64,000 bases of DNA from contig JAYKKM010000416.1 of assembly GCA_035772405.1 (NCBI GenBank), positions 963,501 to 1,027,500 of the forward strand, read 5' to 3'. The DNA comes from Chrysogorgia sp. JL179-B06. Lineage: Eukaryota; Cnidaria; Anthozoa; Scleralcyonacea; Chrysogorgiidae. The stretch's first letter is position 1; each line of letters begins with the position of its first letter. The translations under genes were made by a program, and so were the position numbers. Positions 1-11,294 of the stretch are shown here, piece by piece. The notes under the pieces were generated by a model, which was not told the origin of the DNA, ran no database searches, and saw nothing but the letters and a program-made list of their open reading frames with translations.

Positions 1-2
1 TG

Positions 3-2459
3 AAATACAAAAATTTCCACAAACAATTAGATGTTCCGTTCGTCATATACGCAGACTTTGAGGCAATCTTAGAGAAGATAAGTACAGCGACACCATCGTC
101 AGACAAGTCGTATACTAACAAGTATCAACAACACACGGACTGTGGGTATGGCTACAAGGTAGTCTGCTGCTATGACAACAAGTACAGTAAACCTGTTGAG
201 ACGTTCCGCGGCAAGAACGCAGTCAAAAAGTTTATGGAAAAGATGCTTGAAGAGGTTAAGTATTGTGACAACGTCAAAAAGAAACACTTTAGCAAAGACA
301 TGATCATGACTTCCGCTGACAAGGTTAACTTCAAGGAAGCAACTAAATGTCACATTTGTGATGAAACATACAAAAGTGGAGACATAAGAGTTAGAGATCA
401 TTGTCATGTAACTGGTAAGTATAGAGGCTCCGCACATCAACTATGTAATAGAAACCATAGACTAACCAACAAAATACCAGTGGTGTTCCACAACTTGAGA
501 GGATATGACAGTCACTTCATAATGCAAAATATTGGAGGACTTGGGCAGAACATCAACGTGATACCAAACAACATGGAGAAATATATGGCTTTCATGTTAG
601 GAAAAAGCCTCGTATTCATCGACAGTTTCCAATTCATGGGTTCTAGTCTAGACAGCTTGGTTAACAACCTTCCTAAAGAGTGTTTAAAAAACACGTCAGA
701 GGTATTCACTGACAAGGAACTAAAACTAGTATCAAGAAAGGGTGTGTACCCATATGACTATATGAGTAGTTTCAACAAGTTCAAAGACACAAAGCTACCC
801 TCAAAGGAGAGCTTCTACAGTGTGCTAAACGATGAACATATATCAGACGCTGATTATGAACACGCACAAGAAGTGTGGAAGACGTTCGATTTGAACAATA
901 TGGGTGAGTACCACGATGTGTACCTCAAAACTGATGTGCTACTATTGTCTGACGTGTTTGAGAACTTCAGAAGGACTTGTAAGCAGTACTATCAACTAGA
1001 TCCTTGTCACTACTTCACATCACCTGGACTATCGTGGGACGCTGCTCTAAAGATGACAGGAGTGAAACTAGAGTTGATGACTGATATTGACATGTTTCAG
1101 TTTATTGAGAAAGGAATGCGAGGTGGCGTCTCCTGTATCACGCATAGATATGGTAAGGCTAATAACAAATATATGAAGGACTATGATAGTAGCAAGCCTT
1201 CGAAATACATAGTATATCTAGACGCTAACAACCTATATGGTTGGGCTATGAATCAGTACCTACCAACTGGAGGATTCAAATGGATCAAGAAGTTCAATCT
1301 TGACAAATACAAGGATGACTCAAGCAAAGGACTACTACTAGAGGTCGATCTGGAGTATCCAAAGGAATTACACGACTTACACAACGACTATCCACTAGCA
1401 CCAGAGAGGACTAAAGTAGAGGTTGATAAACTGTCTGACTATTGCAGAACAATAAAAGACAAATTCAATATATCCATAGGAGAGGTAAACAAGTTGATAC
1501 CAAGTCTTAACAATAAGAAGAGATACGTAGTGCACTATAGGAACTTACAGCTGTATAAGTCCTTAGGAATGAAGGTAAGTAAAGTATATAGAGTGTTACA
1601 GTTTAATCAGTCTCCATGGTTGAAAGATTATATTGACTTCAACACAGTCAAAAGAACAAACGCTAAGAACGACTTTGAAAAGGATTTCTTCAAACTGATG
1701 AATAACAGTGTCTTCGGGAAGACCATGGAAAATCTTCGAAAACGTGTTAACGTTGAACTGGTGACAAGTGAAGATAAACTGAAGAAGCTCGCCTCTAAGC
1801 CTACCTTTGTAAGCAGTAAGATATTTAACAACAACTTAGTAGCTGTACACAGGATCAAAGAAACGTTAACTCTAAACAAGCCAGCATATGTAGGTATGTG
1901 TATTCTCGATCTATCAAAATTATTAATGTACGACTTTCACTACAACTATATCAAGAAGAAATACAGTTCCAAGTTACTGTTCACCGACACAGACAGTTTA
2001 ACATATGAGATCAAGACGGACGACATATACAAAGACATCTACGCTGACAAGAACATGTTTGACTTTAGTGGATATGACAAGTCATCTCCATACTTTGATA
2101 CCACAAACAAGAAAGTTATTGGTAAAATGAAAGACGAAACGTCAGGAGTCCCCATCGTCGAGTTCGTAGGTCTAAGAGCCAAGATGTATAGCTACCTAAA
2201 AGAAGACGGAAAAGGTGGAAAGACTGCTAAAGGTGTTAAGAAGAGCGTCGTGAGAAAAAACATAAGACACGATAGCTACAAGGATGTTTTATTAAATAAT
2301 AAACAAATATCCCACAAGATGAGAGCCATAAGAAGTATTAACCATCAACTAGGTAGTTATGAGATAAACAAAATATCACTGAGTTGTTTCGACGATAAAA
2401 GATACATTCTTAAAGATGGTATTAGTAGCTACGCGTATGGACACTACAAAATAGTCTAA
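3..2459 (+). CDS. Polinton/Maverick-type protein-primed family B DNA polymerase, 3' part (5' end off the window)
   Basis: The frame is open from base 3 to the TAA at 2457-2459 (818 residues), so the start lies left of the window. Exo I is VIYADFEA (acidic residues 18 and 20), Exo II is NLRGYDSH (about 164-171), and Exo III is YLKTDVLLLSD (about 306). Polymerase motif A is YLDANNLYG (about 403-411), motif B has NNSVFGKT (about 566), and motif C has DTDS (about 662). Between Exo I and Exo II sits a Cys/His cluster (CHIC, HCH, then CNRNH) like the HNH/endonuclease-VII insertion common in these polymerases. Such enzymes replicate self-synthesising Polinton transposons by protein priming. There is no stop or frameshift, so this copy may be young. 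No integrase, ATPase or capsid gene follows, so the rest of the element must lie to the left. A polymerase from a related linear plasmid or adintovirus-like element is the main alternative. Confidence 0.9.
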   Translation, partial: KYKNFHKQLDVPFVIYADFEAILEKISTATPSSDKSYTNKYQQHTDCGYGYKVVCCYDNKYSKPVETFRGKNAVKKFMEKMLEEVKYCDNVKKKHFSKDMIMTSADKVNFKEATKCHICDETYKSGDIRVRDHCHVTGKYRGSAHQLCNRNHRLTNKIPVVFHNLRGYDSHFIMQNIGGLGQNINVIPNNMEKYMAFMLGKSLVFIDSFQFMGSSLDSLVNNLPKECLKNTSEVFTDKELKLVSRKGVYPYDYMSSFNKFKDTKLPSKESFYSVLNDEHISDADYEHAQEVWKTFDLNNMGEYHDVYLKTDVLLLSDVFENFRRTCKQYYQLDPCHYFTSPGLSWDAALKMTGVKLELMTDIDMFQFIEKGMRGGVSCITHRYGKANNKYMKDYDSSKPSKYIVYLDANNLYGWAMNQYLPTGGFKWIKKFNLDKYKDDSSKGLLLEVDLEYPKELHDLHNDYPLAPERTKVEVDKLSDYCRTIKDKFNISIGEVNKLIPSLNNKKRYVVHYRNLQLYKSLGMKVSKVYRVLQFNQSPWLKDYIDFNTVKRTNAKNDFEKDFFKLMNNSVFGKTMENLRKRVNVELVTSEDKLKKLASKPTFVSSKIFNNNLVAVHRIKETLTLNKPAYVGMCILDLSKLLMYDFHYNYIKKKYSSKLLFTDTDSLTYEIKTDDIYKDIYADKNMFDFSGYDKSSPYFDTTNKKVIGKMKDETSGVPIVEFVGLRAKMYSYLKEDGKGGKTAKGVKKSVVRKNIRHDSYKDVLLNNKQISHKMRAIRSINHQLGSYEINKISLSCFDDKRYILKDGISSYAYGHYKIV

Positions 2460-2516
2460 AATTAGATTCAATAAAAAGAAAAATTTATAATTTAATTAAT
2501 TTGTCAACACACTTTA

Positions 2517-2640
2517 TAGCACATTTCGAGACGACTCGTAAAACGACACATTTCGAGACGACTCGTAAAACGACACATTTCAAGACGATTTAAAAGCAAC
2601 ACATTTCGAGACGACTCGTAAAACGACGCGTATCGAAACA
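2517..2640. repeat. Tandem repeat, about 33-bp unit, just after the Polinton polymerase
   Basis: About four copies of a unit built on ACATTTCGAGACGACTCGTA begin 58 bp after the stop codon; the third copy is degenerate. They may be subterminal repeats of the Polinton. No terminal inverted repeat could be confirmed because the other end is outside the window. Confidence 0.8.
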
Positions 2641-2799
2641 ACATATTGTTTCGATATCAAGATCCACCTGACTGGGCTGTAACAATCCTCACCAAACATA
2701 ACCAAGTTATAGTACGTAACCACCTAACCACGTATCAACATCACTATATAATAATTCTACCATATACCCACACACGAGAAAATATATAGACTTTAGAAT

Positions 2800-2955
2800 A
2801 AATTCAATTTCGGAAAAGTGGCCTGGTACCCTCAAAATAAATCCAATTTTTGAAAAGTGGCCTGGCACCCTCAAAATAAACATAATTTTGGAAAAACGTA
2901 TAGATCCAAAAAAAATAATCCAATTTTACAAAAGTGGCCTGGTACCCTCATGTTC
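2800..2955. repeat. Degenerate tandem repeat, about 40-45 bp
   Basis: The segment GAAAAGTGGCCTGGTACCCT recurs at about 2813, 2857 and 2930, separated by AT-rich spacer. From 2955 to 3350 I see no gene or repeat. Confidence 0.7.
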
Positions 2956-3354
2956 TATACTACTCAAATGCACAGGAGATAACTAAACTACTGTAATAAT
3001 GAGTGAGATGTGAAAATTTATATCATTTGCTATTTTACAGTCGATCAGCAAACAGACAGAGGGGGAGAGGGCACTACAGTAGTCAAATGTGCAATGACAG
3101 GTCCAAATTAAAATAACAAAAAAACTTGTAGGAAATTAAATAAAAGAAAAACGTTCGTTAAGGCCATGGGGATGTGTGGTGCCAAGTTTAAAAACGAGAT
3201 GCTTCTCTTGCCGTTTGCGGTTATTGTTACCACCTGAGATTGGAAGGATGGCACAGACATTCATGTTTAAAACCATTAGAGCTGTCCTGATGTATCAACT
3301 GTGACCACTTGTAAATGAGCATTTTTATACATGTAAAGTACCTACTGCTTTGGT

Positions 3355-3722
3355 GGGGCTTCGGTGGTCTAGTGGTCAGTGCCACTGCCTCCCACCTCTG
3401 AAGTCAAGAGTTTGAATCCTGTGCTCGGACATTTGATCGCACATGGAAAGAGTTAGTCAACACTCTTCCGGGTTCTCCGGTTTCCTCCCACAGGGAAGTT
3501 GACAGGGCTGGGTTAGGATAAATAGTTAGGAAAACTAATGATGATAAAAAACTGTAAATAATAGCTAAGGTTAATTGATTGGGGTACTGGGTACTAGGTA
3601 CTGAATGTAAAAATAAATTGTCGCTGTTGTAAAAATAAATTGTCGCATTTGATCATATAAACATGCTAATTCGCGCTATATAAATAGTAAACATTATTAT
3701 TATTATTATTGCATGTACAACC
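3355..3722 (+). mobile_element. tRNA-derived SINE (family A) with L2-type tail
   Basis: Near the 5' end is a pol III A box (TGGTCTAGTGG) and about 45 bp later a weak B box (GTTTGAATCC). The 3' end reads GCGCTATATAAATAG followed by (ATT)n, the tail style of SINEs mobilised by L2-clade LINEs. It is a SINE rather than a tRNA gene, because about 300 bp of unrelated body follows the tRNA-like head. Confidence 0.65.
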
Positions 3723-3902
3723 AATCGATTCGGAAAGTATATCTACAATACAAGAATACAAGAAAGTATAAAGCCATGAAAAGTAAATGCCTGTTTTTGA
3801 CGCAAATTTGATAGCGAAGTTAGGCAAGCCGAGAACTCCTTCACTTTTGGTGAACAAAGTAAACAAGTTAGCCTGTTAGTTATTTAAAGTGGAACATATA
3901 CA

Positions 3903-4035
3903 GTAAAAACCCGCATATAAGAACCTGTGAATTAAGAACCTTTAGGCTAAAATTTGCATTTAAGACCCTCATTTTATAAGATTAGAACCTTTTTAGCCTA
4001 AGAATTGTAACAGGTTCTTATTTGAAAAAAAGAAA
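3903..4035. mobile_element. Small palindromic MITE
   Basis: AAGAACCTGT near the left end is answered by ACAGGTTCTTATTTG on the right, with internal complementary blocks. A second copy lies at about 43590-43690 with the same CAGTAAAAACCC start and AGGTTCTTATTT end. Confidence 0.55.
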
Positions 4036-4134
4036 TAACTGAAAATAAAAATACGAAATTTTGCACATTTTGTATTTTTGGTAATGACATTATGTTAAAT
4101 TATTTTTAAAAGATTTCCCAGTAACACTGCAACA

Positions 4135-4495
4135 CAGTTCACATTTTTCTGAGGATACGAGCTTGACGATCGTCTATGTATTGTCTGTCTACTCCAAGCT
4201 CTCCCACATTGTGTATATTAATACATCCAAACCTTACCGATATATAGTGACTGCCGCATAGGCGGTACATATATCAATCGAACCAGTACATCATTGTAAC
4301 CTTCGTTCTCCATCTGAGTCTCGGTGGCTCAATGGTTAGAGCGTCTCACCAGCAATCATAAGGTTACAGGTTCAATTCCTGTCCAGGACTCAGAATCATC
4401 TTTCTGAGGATATGAGCTTGACGATCGTCCATGTATCGTCTGTCTACTCCAAGCTCTCCCAAATTCACTACAGCATTGTGTATATTAACACATTG
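4135..4495 (+). mobile_element. tRNA-derived SINE (family B), full head and tail, preceded by a partial copy
   Basis: The tRNA-like head at 4316-4392 has A box TGGCTCAATGG (4325-4335), B box GGTTCAATTCC (4369-4379), and a still recognisable acceptor stem (GAGTCTC against GGACTC). The segment from GCGTCT to GGTTCAATTCCTG looks most like tRNA-Arg. The body contains GAGCTTGACGATCGTCCATG and ends in GTGTATATTAACACATT. A tail-only copy precedes it at about 4142-4250. Further copies in either orientation lie near 10300, 43440, 53760, 57120, 60890 and 61040. Confidence 0.75.
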
Positions 4496-4499
4496 TTTA

Positions 4500-5115
4500 T
4501 TCATTTTAATTAGTTGCATTAATATATGAATTGTAATGAATTTATTTGCATTACAGTAGCTTAGTATTAGACTTTTAAACCATTGCAATGCGCATGTGTA
4601 CATATCCACATGGAATATGCGCAATATACCTGTACATGTAAATACCAAATTATTTATTATCTTAATTTTTCTGTTAAAACGTCCTTCAAAATGCAGGAAA
4701 TAGCCGTTTCGGAGCCTTAGAATTCAAACATTTTCATGGGGGCATTCCCCGGACCTATCTAGAGGGTCTCCTCCTTTTAGCCCCCCGACTTTAAAACTCC
4801 GAATCTGAACTAACAATGTTCTGTTCTTCATTGGAACTCGTATACAGTATATACTAGATATATATGATATATATGATTGCATTCCAAGCAATTCTGTGTG
4901 AGCCTCACAAACAAACAAATGCTGCACATGCGTAGTAGCCCGATTATTTACCTTTAAAGGACATTGTTAACAAAAATCATAATTTCATAATAGGTAATCC
5001 AAGTAAACAAAACTGCTCTTGTACAAAACAACAGCACTAATGTTGACCAAAGACAATCCTGTCATCCGCCATCTTGTTGTAATACTTTGCCTACTGTAAT
5101 TAACTGGTAACGTTA
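4500..5115. other. No gene recognised; one orphan TTAA foldback end
   Basis: AT-rich sequence. At 4954-4971 is TTAA followed by AGGACATTG, the terminus seen at 33155 and 34588; its partner end is missing. Confidence 0.4.
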
Positions 5116-5117
5116 CA

Positions 5118-5250
5118 CCCGGCAGGGGCGGATGTAGCCCAAAATCTTACTGTTGCAAATTTGTGAAGTGGACTTCGTGAAGGGGGGTACGGGGGCATTC
5201 CCCCCGGAAAATTTTGAAATCTAGAACCTCGCAAACACGATTTCCCGCAT
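5118..5250. mobile_element. hAT-like terminal fragment of a dispersed repeat
   Basis: Begins CAGGGGCGGATGTAGCCC, a hAT-style end, then a G/C-rich stretch and GGAAAATTTTGAAATCTAGA. That last segment recurs in the opposite sense at about 18303 and 54565. No transposase is present. Confidence 0.4.
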
Positions 5251-5639
5251 TCTGAGCGCACATTTACAGCTAATTTTGCATCAAGAATGGTTCGAATTTT
5301 CCGCAAAAACAAAGAATCAAATATCATAATTTTGAGTAACATTTCATGTTATCTTATATTTATGGAAAAAAAACACTAAACACTGTCAACAATATCAAAC
5401 TATTTGTGCAAAGCATTACAATACTGTAGTACTGTATCGATTGACCAACTTACCTGCCCTTACTGTACTTTTATATACCTGCTCTTCCACGTCACACAAC
5501 AAATTTATGCAAGGTAGATGCTGAATAATGTTTTTTCTGTACAAAACAGTAATACTAATTTACTAGGCAGCAACCCCACTAAGACATATGCTTTTAAAGA
5601 AATGATGGTTGTACAGAAGCACCAAATTTAGGAGCTTTC

Positions 5640-6175
5640 ACTGCACAGGTACAGAATAATCAGTTTCAAATCATCAGCTTGGTGCTGCAACAGAATCATA
5701 CAGTAGTAGCAAGGGAAGATATTTAATTTAAAATCATCATGATACAGCAGCACGAGGATGCAGTATTTAGGAAAGTTATTTAGTTCAAAATCATCTTGAT
5801 ACAGCAGCAGAATGACAGTTAGGAAAGTTATTTAATTGAAAATCATCTTGATACAGCAGCAGAATAGCAGTTATATACAGCAGCCAAATAGTGGTCAGTA
5901 AGCAAAAGCAGTTCAAAATCTTCTTAAGACAGTAATAATAAAAAAATAATATTAATAATAGTGGTTAGGAGAAAAATAATAATAATAATAGTGGTTAGGA
6001 GAAAAACCAGTTCAAAGTCATTAATATAGTACAGCAGTCAAATAGTGATCAGGAGGGAAAAGCAATTCAATTCAATTCTGTCATCTTGAGACAGCTCAGC
6101 CAAAAAGTGGTTGGGCAGAAAAAGCAGCTCAAAATCATCTTAGTACAGCAGCCAAATAGTGGCAAGGAACATGTT
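5640..6175. repeat. Degenerate minisatellite, units about 55-65 bp
   Basis: Variants of TTCAAAATCATCTTGATACA followed by GCAGCAGAAT or GCAGCCAAATAGTGG recur about eight times with substitutions and indels. From 6180 to 8185 I find no convincing gene, only short AT-rich ORFs, (ATA)n at 6468-6490 and a hAT-like end (CCTAGATCCGCCCCTG) at about 7697. Confidence 0.6.
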
Positions 6176-8189
6176 CATTTGAATAAAAATTAACATATAC
6201 AGCTTAGAAACATAGCATAGCCAACAACATTCTTTCTCAAGACTACAACAACCTGGACGATCAACTTCACACATCTAAGGAAGTTTAATAGAACTTGATA
6301 GTGACATGAGACATAGAAATGAGGAAAATTGGCAGTTATGAGCATTATTGTGAGCTTCTGCAACAATAGCCTTTATTGGATCTTCTTTTGTCAAATGTTT
6401 GAGTGCATTATTTGACAAATACATAGACAAATACCTGTACGTAGCAAATGCATTTCCTTCATGATGAAATAATAATAATAATAATAATAACATGCAGCTA
6501 TATTTTGACTGGTTAATACTTGGTCATGCAGCTAGTTAATAAAAACATTGCTGCTATCAATCAAGGACCTGCCTATAAATGCACCTTTATTGTGCTGCTG
6601 CTCAACCAAATGGGTGTAAGGAATATATAATAGAGAGCATTCAGGTGAATAATAAATATGACATAGACCTCTTTCATAATGGCACCCAAATTAAATATTC
6701 TTATATTAATTTAAATTAGCCTTTAAGACCTTGTTCGTGTGTCTGTAACATACAGTATAAAAGAATATTCAGAACAGGCATTAGACAGAAAATTGCCATC
6801 TCCCACAGTTCTAGAGGTGGTTTAAAGAGATTGATATACAGTACCTGTAAGCACATTAGGCCTTCTGAGTGAACACACAAGGCCGGTCTGAGGTCTGGCT
6901 GGCCTCGTGTAAACAATACACCCAACATTAATAATTATTGCTAAAACTATCAGTTTATACAAACTGAATTTTAAGGTAATTTTAACGAACAGTATTAAGG
7001 TCTATTACTAAACAAAACTTGCTTTTGGACTAACAAAGACCATTCATTTCTGACATTAATAATAATAATATTATATTAAAGACATGTTCTCCAATCTGGC
7101 AAGCCACAAATTACGAACACATGAAAACATATTCAATATAAACTAATTAGCGTAATATGTATTATTCATGAGCCGGCAGGCTTACATTGTGTACCTTTTT
7201 GTCCTTTATACTGGGTCGTGATTTGAAGACCGGCGGACAATGTGCCTGAAACTGTGTGCCGAAACTGCAACTTCGAAAAGTTGTATAAATATGCTTGCTA
7301 TTGCAACATCTGTTGCAAACTGTTGCAAAATCCGGTGTTGTGATTGGTTTGCAACACAAAACGCGTCGTGCAACATGCTATATTTAGCGCAACTGTTGCA
7401 GTCGGCAATCGTCGACGCGCCTTTAGCGCGATGCCAGAATGGCTAGACTGTAAAACCTAGCCTGGGCGAACAGGCATTTCAGGCTATGGAATCGCGGGTT
7501 TGGGCGCGCCACCAATGATCCGGTAAGGGTCTGGTAACTAAAGTATGATACATCATGATTCGCGCCGCAAATGAGGCCACGCAGTTTTGAAAAACGCGAT
7601 TCCGTGCCTGTGAATTGGTATTGCATTAGAATTTCTAATTTAATTACAATTTCCTCTGCAAATTCTGGCTGTTGCAAGTGCAACAGTTGCAACACCCTAG
7701 ATCCGCCCCTGCCCGGGGTAAACCTGATGAAACTACTCAATAATTGTGGTTCAATTGAAAAAGGAAGACATTCACAAAAATCGAGTTTCAGACTTGTAAA
7801 GACATGAGGATGGCTAGATAAAAAATTCTCACGCATATTGAAAATACATCCAAGATGGTGGACAATGATTCTGGTTAGCAACTTTGACAGTGCAATTAAT
7901 ACGCTTTACGATCATTTTTACAACCTCAAACTACTATATTCCGGCTATTTAAGTTACGTTCTTTGATCTAAAAGGTACTTATAGTTAATGCCATGTATTT
8001 GATAAACACTAATGACATGTTTGCTTGTGTGTAGGACTGAGTCTACTTGATGACAGATTTGATAAGGTTGGTAAAACCAATGACGAGTTCTAAAATGCTG
8101 TATTTTCAGCAGAAACACATGTGGTAGCAGCTCAATGCTTATCACCTGCAGTAGCAGAGATCAATGCAAGAAGTTATTCTCCAAAAGAT

Positions 8190-8480
8190 GGTGGTTAGGT
8201 TTTGGGGTTTAGGGTTAGGATTGTTTGGGGCTTTCGGTTAGTACAGTGTACATCTCGTCCCTGGTAACGTATTTGCTCATCAGGACAATGTATTTGCTCA
8301 TCAGTGCAACGTATTTGCTCATCAGGGCAACGTATTTGCTCATCAGGGCAACGTATTTTCTCATCAGTGCAATGTATTTGCTCATCAGGGCAACGTATTT
8401 GCTCATCAGGACAATGTATTTGCTCATTAATTAGGGCAATGTATTTGCTCATCAGGGCAACGCATTTGCTCGTCAGAGAA
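8190..8480. repeat. 21-bp minisatellite
   Basis: About ten copies of GTATTTGCTCATCAGGGCAAC with small variants run from about 8268 to 8475, after a GGTTTAGGGTTAGG leader. The same unit lies inside the foldback element at 26443-27285, with a related leader. Overlapping ORFs rich in CPDEQIR or LLIRATY on either strand are artefacts of the repeat. Confidence 0.85.
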
Positions 8481-8551
8481 TATAATTACCTTTCGATTAA
8501 TCGTAGTGTGTAACGTACAGTGTACCTCGTGATCTCTGTTTGTATATTTAG

Positions 8552-8682
8552 ATCATGGAGGAGTATGGAGACGATGAGATTGGCGCTCTAGATCACGAGG
8601 AATTGCGTGGAGAAAAGAGGATGGATGATACACTTTTGGAGAGCATTAAGAATCAGATGCTGGGGCATGGAGCACAGAAAAA
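8552..8682 (+). CDS. LTV1: LTV1-like ribosome biogenesis factor, internal exon
   Basis: The exon is bounded by TATTTAG (acceptor) and GTAAGA (donor) and encodes IMEEYGDDEIGALDHEELRG and about 23 further residues. The DDEIGALD.xEL.G signature is the conserved acidic block in the middle of LTV1, a conserved factor for 40S subunit maturation and export. It starts in phase 0 and ends with two bases (AA) that join the T opening the exon at 11295 to form one Asn codon. Upstream LTV1 exons (N-terminal basic start, PTQKI region) were not found between 2.5 and 8.5 kb. Identification rests on remembered family motifs. Confidence 0.7.
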
Positions 8683-8839
8683 GTAAGAAAGATCTGATTT
8701 CGATTAAAAAACGAGACAAAAATGATTTTTTTTCCCAAAACTAAAGAAATTAATGGTTTTATACCTGTAGATTGAATACTCTAAAAGTTGCTCATACATA
8801 TATACATATATTTTACTCATTAAAGGTTTGACCGTCTGA

Positions 8840-9592
8840 GTAGTCCGGTTATCTCGTAGCGGTTGCGAATCCACCGTTTGAATTCCGATCTTTCCCTCAT
8901 CATTTTCCATAATTGACTCTTGTGCACACCCATGACTTTTTCAATTCTAACCCATCTGTTTGCTTTTCTCCTGATACCACTTTGTGCTGCCACTTCCATG
9001 AACAACGTCTGTTTCTGGAGCGTGGAGTTGTCCAGTCTAACGCAATGTGCTAACCATTCTAAATGCCGTCGTTCTTAGTAGGCTTTTAGAGGCTTTGTGC
9101 CAGTTAAGTGATAGATATCTGCATTGGAATAGACAAACCCGTAGTCCAAGTTTCCAGCTTCTTTTTCCTCTTCAGAGAAACCTTGAGGTGGCGCATGACG
9201 TCTCGAACATCTTTCTAAGAAGTCTCACCCATTCCACTTCCAGTTTGTCTACAGCCCCGGTGTTTAACTCCATGCATGTTGCCGCATTATACATCATCCT
9301 TGCTCTAATGAAGGCATCCATATACCTTCCTCGGATTTTGCACTTCACTCAATGATCGGTGAGGACTTTTTTCAATTCCGCAAACTTTCCAATAGCAGAG
9401 GCGATCCTGTGTTGAATAAACTCCTGCGGTGGTATTGGCGATCTTGTGGTCTCCGAGTTGGATCAGACTTTGGGCATAAGTATCTTCATCATTTCCGTTA
9501 AAAATCATCGTTTCTGTCTTCTTGCGACTCAACGTTAAGCCGTATCGCGTAATTAAGTAATTAAGTAAGCCGTATTGCGTATAGCAAAACAT
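8840..9592 (-). pseudogene. Decayed LINE reverse transcriptase, C-terminal part
   Basis: Read on the minus strand: RYGLTLSRKKTETMIFNG (9592 side), then RMMYNAATCMELNTGAVDKL, then TLFMEVAAQSGIRRKAN and SQLWKMMRERSEFKRWI near 8840. These match in order the tail of an endonuclease/RT retrotransposon protein (GLxLSxKKTExMxFNG, then the conserved C-terminal module), but fall in different frames with at least one in-frame stop. The catalytic domain is absent. 9600-10000 shows nothing clear. Confidence 0.6.
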
Positions 9593-10009
9593 TCCGCCAT
9601 TTTGTTTTTCATTACTAACGGTATATGCGCTGATATCTAGCTAGTATTAGAACCAATCAGATTGTAGAATAGCTTGTAACTAGTGGATGTCTATTATTAT
9701 AAGGTAATTTAGTTGTTGTTTTATCCCACAAGATATAGTCAGCAGTCCATGCATCCATATTGTCGGGTTGCGTTACACTTGTGGAAGAGGGAATTGTTCG
9801 CAGTCAATCCATTCCATTCGTCTTGTATTAAGACGGTGGTATTGGTTACTGTTAACGTCAGTTTGAGCGTGCCACAGTCTGGAGGAAGCATATGTCAATG
9901 AATCTTCCCTGTACCCAAACTAACATTTTTCTGTTTGTATATTGCCGTATTTGGTTTCTTGGTGATATGTTTATGAATGCGCGTGTTCCTCAGGCCTTCA
10001 ATCTCTACC

Positions 10010-10400
10010 TTTACCTGCAAACAATCTCTACCTTCTGATTGCTGGTGAGACACTCTAATCACTAAACTATACACGGACTCAGGTGGTGAGTGAATTATAT
10101 TATTAATAGATAACGTCATCATCGGTTCTATGAGGGTATAAATAGGGCTCCTAACTTTACAACGATCACCCCTGATGAAGACACTAGATTGGATTATCGA
10201 AACGTTGGGTCATGGACAGTAACTTTTAAAGTTAGGTTCACAAAACGTTTTAAAGCCAGAGTATAGCGTCAAACTATGTCTGATATATGTACAACCTGTA
10301 ACCTTCTGATGACCAGTGAGATGCTCTAACCGTTGAGCTATATATACTCAGATGGAAAAGCAAAGGTTGCATATGCGAACAACCTGTCACCTTCTGATGA
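10010..10400 (-). mobile_element. Two SINE-B fragments flanking a Penelope-like end
   Basis: About 10020-10085 and 10293-10355 carry the inverted tRNA-like block (ACCTTCTGAT, then GGTGAGACRCTCTAA or AGTGAGATGCTCTAACC), followed by an ACTCAG-type end. Both are diverged. Between them lies the hammerhead-like motif at 10168-10210. Confidence 0.5.
10168..10210 (+). ncRNA. Hammerhead-ribozyme-like motif (candidate)
   Basis: CTGATGA at 10172-10178 and GAAAC at 10199-10203 are followed by GTT (possible cleavage triplet) at 10204-10206. The flanks ACCC (10168-10171) and GGGT (10207-10210) pair as a 4-bp stem I. Stem III would be the self-complementary ACGT only, as in minimal hammerheads thought to act as dimers. 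Stem II pairs poorly, so this may be a degenerate copy. The flanks CCTAACTTT and AAAGTTAGG could extend the closing helix. Confidence 0.35.
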
Positions 10401-10528
10401 AGGATACGTCATCAAGCTTATTGTTGGAAAGGTGAATTTCCAGTTCTTCAGCATTTTTAAAAGCCAGCCGCGACCCGATTAACATAGTTTAAGTCTTTTT
10501 GCATGATATTGGCAATCATTTTGTTTTG

Positions 10529-11038
10529 TTAAAGTGCCTATGACACGAAAATTGAGTTTGCCTTATTTGAAAGAACACTTAAATTGACAGAGTAACATCT
10601 TTTGTAGTTTTTCGTTTCCTTGCTTCGCTCTTGAGATATTTCAGTTTGTATTATATGCAAATGACAATGGTGTGACGTACACATGCATAATGACTTATCG
10701 GAGAAGGTTATTTATCTTTGTTAATATAAAACCAAATTTAATTTGAATGAAGCATGTGCGTGAGTATTTCCAAAAACATGGAAATTGCAGAATTTCAAGT
10801 GATTTTGTGTGATAATAACAAAGATATATAACCTTCTCTGATAAGTCATTATGCATGTGTACCTCACACCATTGTCATTTGCATATAATACAAACTGAAA
10901 TATCTCAATAACGAAGCAAGGAAACGAAAACTATTTGACATGCATGCAACTTTTTGTTTCCACAAAAGATGTTACTCTGTCATTTTAAGTATTCTTTCAA
11001 ATAAGACAAACTTAATTTTCGTGTCATAGGCATTTTAA
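10529..11038. mobile_element. TTAA-flanked foldback element (family F1), in the LTV1 intron
   Basis: Both ends carry TTAA (10529-10532 and 11035-11038) next to AAGTGCCTATGACACGAAAA and its complement. The arms (about 200 bp each) are inverted copies around a short centre near 10770. A diverged second copy is at 18733-19204. Confidence 0.8.
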
Positions 11039-11294
11039 GATCATCGTTCATGAAAAGTGCGCCTAAGAGTCATCCGCGTATAATGTGGAGTGACATTGCT
11101 TGAAGTCTCAAGTAATTGAATTGTATAGTATAAACAAAATAGCGACGCTCTACAAGTCATTACAAGTGCTCCTACACACTATTTCGGCAGTACACCAACT
11201 TTTAGAGTATTCGATATATATTTTTACACTTTACCAATATACAGCACAACACTTACTTCACTTATCTGAAGATTGCTCCGTCTTAATTTCGCAG

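Noticed and set aside
4316..4392. tRNA gene
   Set aside because: A and B boxes and stems are present, but the same block recurs many times with a common non-tRNA body and several mutated copies; it is a SINE head.
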